Origin: Citrobacter portucalensis
Lineage (GTDB): Bacteria > Pseudomonadota > Gammaproteobacteria > Enterobacterales > Enterobacteriaceae
Reading direction: 5' to 3'
Length of the DNA: 64,000 bases
Assembly (NCBI RefSeq): GCF_002042885.1
Contig: NZ_MVFY01000001.1
Location: forward strand, 62,001 to 126,000
The notes under the pieces were generated by a model. The model had not been told where the DNA came from, did no database searches, and worked only from the letters and a program-made list of their open reading frames with translations. This document shows positions 62,501 to 64,000 of this stretch, in pieces. Both the position numbers and the translations under genes were made by a program. Position 1 is the stretch's first letter; each line of letters starts with the position of its first letter.

Positions 62501-62569
62501 GCCAAAAGTCACCATGCCACCTACGGCAATGCCCACTTTAAGCCACTGACGACGGGTTAAATTAGCCAT
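59504..62569 (-). CDS. ttrA: Tetrathionate reductase catalytic subunit
   Basis: The 1021-residue molybdopterin enzyme is one residue longer than Salmonella TtrA. A Tat signal (TRRQWLK, then a hydrophobic stretch) directs export. A [4Fe-4S] site uses Cys78, Cys81, Cys85 and Cys141. The molybdo-bis-MGD core spans the rest, with a probable Mo-ligating cysteine in AHGAYCGLAYRAGSG. It reduces tetrathionate to thiosulfate on the periplasmic side, taking electrons from TtrB. It overlaps ttrC by eight bases and is last in ttrBCA, as in Salmonella. Confidence 0.95.
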   Translation of the reverse strand: MANLTRRQWLKVGIAVGGMVTFGLSYRDVAKRAIDGLLDGTSGKITRDRIFANALIPEANARPHWQQNPQQVISMTQCFGCWTQCGVRVRVDTEQGKVLRIAGNPYHPLSHEHHIDASVPFATAMEQLAGESGLDARSTACARGATLLEGLYSPLRILEPMKRVGKRGEGKWQRISFEQLIKEVVEGGDLFGEGHVDGLRAIHDPTTPLDAKHPGFGPKSNQLLVTNTSDEGRDTFLRRFALNSFGSKNFGAHGAYCGLAYRAGSGALMGDLDKNTHVKPDWDNVEFALFMGTSPAQSGNPFKRQARQLASARLRDDFRYVVVAPALPLTTVLADDRGHWQPVRPGSDSALAMGMISWIIDKQRYNADYLAIPGVQAMQQAGEKSWTNATHLVITDEIPTLAGQHLTLAHLSANAAQEPVVVNEAGEIVAASSCPRAQLFVTREVTLADGQTVTVKSSFQCLRESAEKLSLTQYSQQCGVSEADIAALADAFTRHGRKAAVITHGGMMAGNGFYNAWSVMMLNALIGNLSLEGGVFVGGGKFNGATDGPRYNMDSFAGKVKPKGLSIARSKTAYESSEEYRNKVAAGQSPFPAKAPWYPFVAGQLTELLVSALEGYPYPLKAWISNMTNPFYGIAGLRGVAEEKLKDPARLPLFIAIDAFMNETTALADYIVPDTHNFESWGFSAPWAGVASKATTARWPVVRSATSLTAYGQPASMESFCIGVAKRIGLPGFGDNAITDPQGNHYPLNRAEDYYLRLAANIAFMGKAPVAEAQPEDIALTGVQRIMPVMTQTLKTDEISRVAFIYSRGGRFAPDNSGRVDNRVGNAWEKPLQIWNANVAAHRHAITGERFSGCPAWYPSRLSDGRAVEELFPEQEWPLKLISFKSNTMSSATAVIPRLHHLKPVNLVALNPQDGQRYGLAHGDIVRITTPGGQAQAQISLLHGVMPGVIAIEHGYGHKEMGAARHTLDGEPMAFDEQIKSGINLNELGFADPTRQVTNTWLDWVSGASVRQGLPARIERV

Positions 62570-63584
62570 GTTGCATTCTCCTTGCGATCGCGTTCAGGGC
62601 TTCACGAACAATAATAATCAGTGCTATCCACAGGCCGAAGGTACCCACAATAGCCAGCCAGCCATCGGTGCCGCCGGGCAGGGTATAGGGATTAAACTGC
62701 GCGTTAAATTTCGGTACGGTCTGCACCTGGATGAGTAACGTCCAGCGCATTAGCCAGCACAGCGCCATAGCGCTAAAAGCGAGTAATATGCGCAGCGGTA
62801 GCGACAAGGGGTAACGTACAACCAACCCGCAAAGAGCAAGCGTAACAAGCCATAGCGCAACCCAACCGATAGCGTAGTGTTGTGCTGAAGAGGCAACATC
62901 CAGCCACTGACGGATAGCCGAACCGGAAAGCGTATTTCCACTCGCCCAGATCGCCACCACGATAGCCAGCGCGATCAACGTGACCATTTGCCCCCACGCT
63001 AGCTTACGCGGTAGTGCGTCCTTGCTATTTGTCGTGGCAATAAGCAGGGCAAGAAATGTTTGCAGCGCGCTGAGGAACATCGCAACCGGAAAGGCGTAAC
63101 TGAACCAAATGGGACGCGCCTGTACCACCGACACTTCACGGCCGGTGTAAACCAGCAATCCGATGGCGGACAGCGCGCTACCAAGTGCTAACCATTTTGT
63201 GACGCTGTAACTTTTTAACGTTAGTCGTTTCACATGCTGCGCCAGAAACCACAGACCTAAAAAACCGGTAAACAGCGGTAAAAACAGTGCGCCCCACGGC
63301 ATCCAGGACCATGGCGTCGGATACGCATAGAAATGCCAGACGCGGGCGGTTTGGTGTAGATCAGCGGTCAGCGCCAGTGGCGCGGTAATCGCGCAGGTCA
63401 GGGCGATTAACAGCGTCAGATTCTCCAGGTCTACCGTTTCTTTTTTGCGCCAGTGAAGAACGCAGGCGAACAGCGCGGCGCAGGCGGCAATGCCGATGAA
63501 AAAGAAGTATTGTACGGCCCAGGGTAACCAGCTTATGTCCTGGGGATGGGCCAGAACCTCGTCGATAATCAGTGAATGGTTCAT
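62562..63584 (-). CDS. ttrC: Tetrathionate reductase membrane subunit (quinol oxidase, NrfD-like)
   Basis: The 340-residue protein has about nine hydrophobic helices and is of the NrfD/PsrC type. It anchors TtrAB in the inner membrane and passes electrons from menaquinol to TtrB. The ATG directly follows the ttrB stop (TAAATG), with AGGAGG inside the end of ttrB acting as ribosome-binding site. Eight bases overlap with ttrA. Confidence 0.93.
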   Translation of the reverse strand: MNHSLIIDEVLAHPQDISWLPWAVQYFFFIGIAACAALFACVLHWRKKETVDLENLTLLIALTCAITAPLALTADLHQTARVWHFYAYPTPWSWMPWGALFLPLFTGFLGLWFLAQHVKRLTLKSYSVTKWLALGSALSAIGLLVYTGREVSVVQARPIWFSYAFPVAMFLSALQTFLALLIATTNSKDALPRKLAWGQMVTLIALAIVVAIWASGNTLSGSAIRQWLDVASSAQHYAIGWVALWLVTLALCGLVVRYPLSLPLRILLAFSAMALCWLMRWTLLIQVQTVPKFNAQFNPYTLPGGTDGWLAIVGTFGLWIALIIIVREALNAIARRMQHG

Positions 63585-64000
63585 TTAAACCTCCTGCCAT
63601 AGAGCGGGTTGAGCTCGTCCCATCAATGGGGTGACAAACGCCTCATCCAGTCCCAGATAGAACACGTGAGGAGACGTACCGCTTTCCGGCTTCAGGACTT
63701 TGATGGCGTCATGGTGTTCATGCAGCATTTGTGAAATGCGGCTGTGCGGATCTTTAATATCGCCAATGATGCGCGCGCCGCCGACACAGGATTCCACACA
63801 GGCCGGGAGCAGCCCCGCTTCTAGGCGGTGAACGCAAAAGGTACATTTATCGGCGGTTTGCGTTTCATGGTTGATGAATCGCGCATCATAAGGGCAGGCC
63901 TGCACGCAATAGGCGCAGCCCACGCAGCGTGTGTTGTCGACCACCACAATACCGTCTTCGCGTTGGAAAGTGGCCTGTACCGGGCAAACGGGCACGCAAG
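63585..64000 (-). CDS. ttrB: Tetrathionate reductase Fe-S subunit, C-terminal part
   Basis: The last 138 or so residues of TtrB are present; the N terminus lies outside the window. Two or more [4Fe-4S] cysteine sets are visible: C-VPVCP at the window edge, CVGCAYCVQACPYDARF, and DKCTFCVHRLEAGLLPACVESC. This is the DmsB/NrfC-type ferredoxin subunit that carries electrons from TtrC to TtrA. In Salmonella the regulators ttrRS lie beyond ttrB, so they should be just outside this window. Confidence 0.93.
   Translation of the reverse strand, partial: CVPVCPVQATFQREDGIVVVDNTRCVGCAYCVQACPYDARFINHETQTADKCTFCVHRLEAGLLPACVESCVGGARIIGDIKDPHSRISQMLHEHHDAIKVLKPESGTSPHVFYLGLDEAFVTPLMGRAQPALWQEV

Overview
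The window is a stretch of ordinary enterobacterial chromosome. Gene order and protein sequences match the Escherichia coli pfkB-to-pykF interval almost gene for gene: pfkB, ydiY, thrS-infC-rpmI-rplT, pheMST-ihfA, btuCED, nlpC, ydiV, ydiU/selO, ydiE/hemP, aroH, ppsR-ppsA, the ydi acyl-CoA genes, ydiB-aroD, rprA, ydiJ-menI-ydiH, sufABCDSE, ldtE, lpp and pykF. Two blocks absent from E. coli K-12 are spliced in: a complete heme-import cluster between selO and hemP, and a methionine-type ABC transporter next to tetrathionate reductase genes beyond pykF. Tetrathionate reductase on an otherwise E. coli/Salmonella-like backbone points to Citrobacter or a near relative. This is an inference; species cannot be fixed from the window.

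Region by region. 1-9.2 kb: the 5' end of pfkB, the outer-membrane-type protein YdiY, the tiny membrane protein YniD, then the translation block thrS-infC-rpmI-rplT-pheM-pheS-pheT-ihfA. This block carries a tRNA-mimicking thrS operator, an AUU start codon for infC, a probable L20 operator and a textbook Phe attenuator. 9.2-14.6 kb: btuC-btuE-btuD (vitamin B12 importer plus a glutathione-peroxidase-like protein), nlpC, ydiV and selO. 14.6-20.6 kb: hmuVUTSR and hemP on the minus strand behind a Fur box. 20.7-25.4 kb: TrpR-regulated aroH, then ppsR and ppsA, divergent, with a Cra site. 25.5-34.8 kb: an anaerobic acyl-CoA module (fadK, ferredoxin-like, FixC-like, two ETF subunits, acyl-CoA dehydrogenase, CoA-transferase) with its AraC-type regulator YdiP. 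34.9-41.3 kb: aroD, ydiB, two tandem MFS transporters, ydiL, the small RNA RprA and ydiK. 41.5-47.3 kb: ydiJ-menI-ydiH, an exported metallo-beta-lactamase-fold protein with a degenerate metal site, a LysR regulator and a RydB-like RNA. 47.6-53.2 kb: sufABCDSE. 53.3-56.9 kb: ldtE, lpp, pykF. 56.9-59.4 kb: metNIQ-like importer. 59.5-64 kb: ttrA, ttrC and most of ttrB.

The genes suggest a gut enteric that takes up heme and B12, repairs Fe-S clusters under stress and respires tetrathionate without oxygen. PpsA and PykF, opposite enzymes at the PEP/pyruvate node, both have Cra sites here. I found no tRNA, rRNA, CRISPR array, insertion sequence or prophage. I did not find a clearly new multi-gene system. 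The best unexplained items are a 46-residue putative membrane peptide upstream of ydiP, a promoter-plus-terminator unit in front of ydiY, a palindromic element in the pheS leader, the degenerate MBL-fold protein, and the non-lipidated MetQ-like protein.
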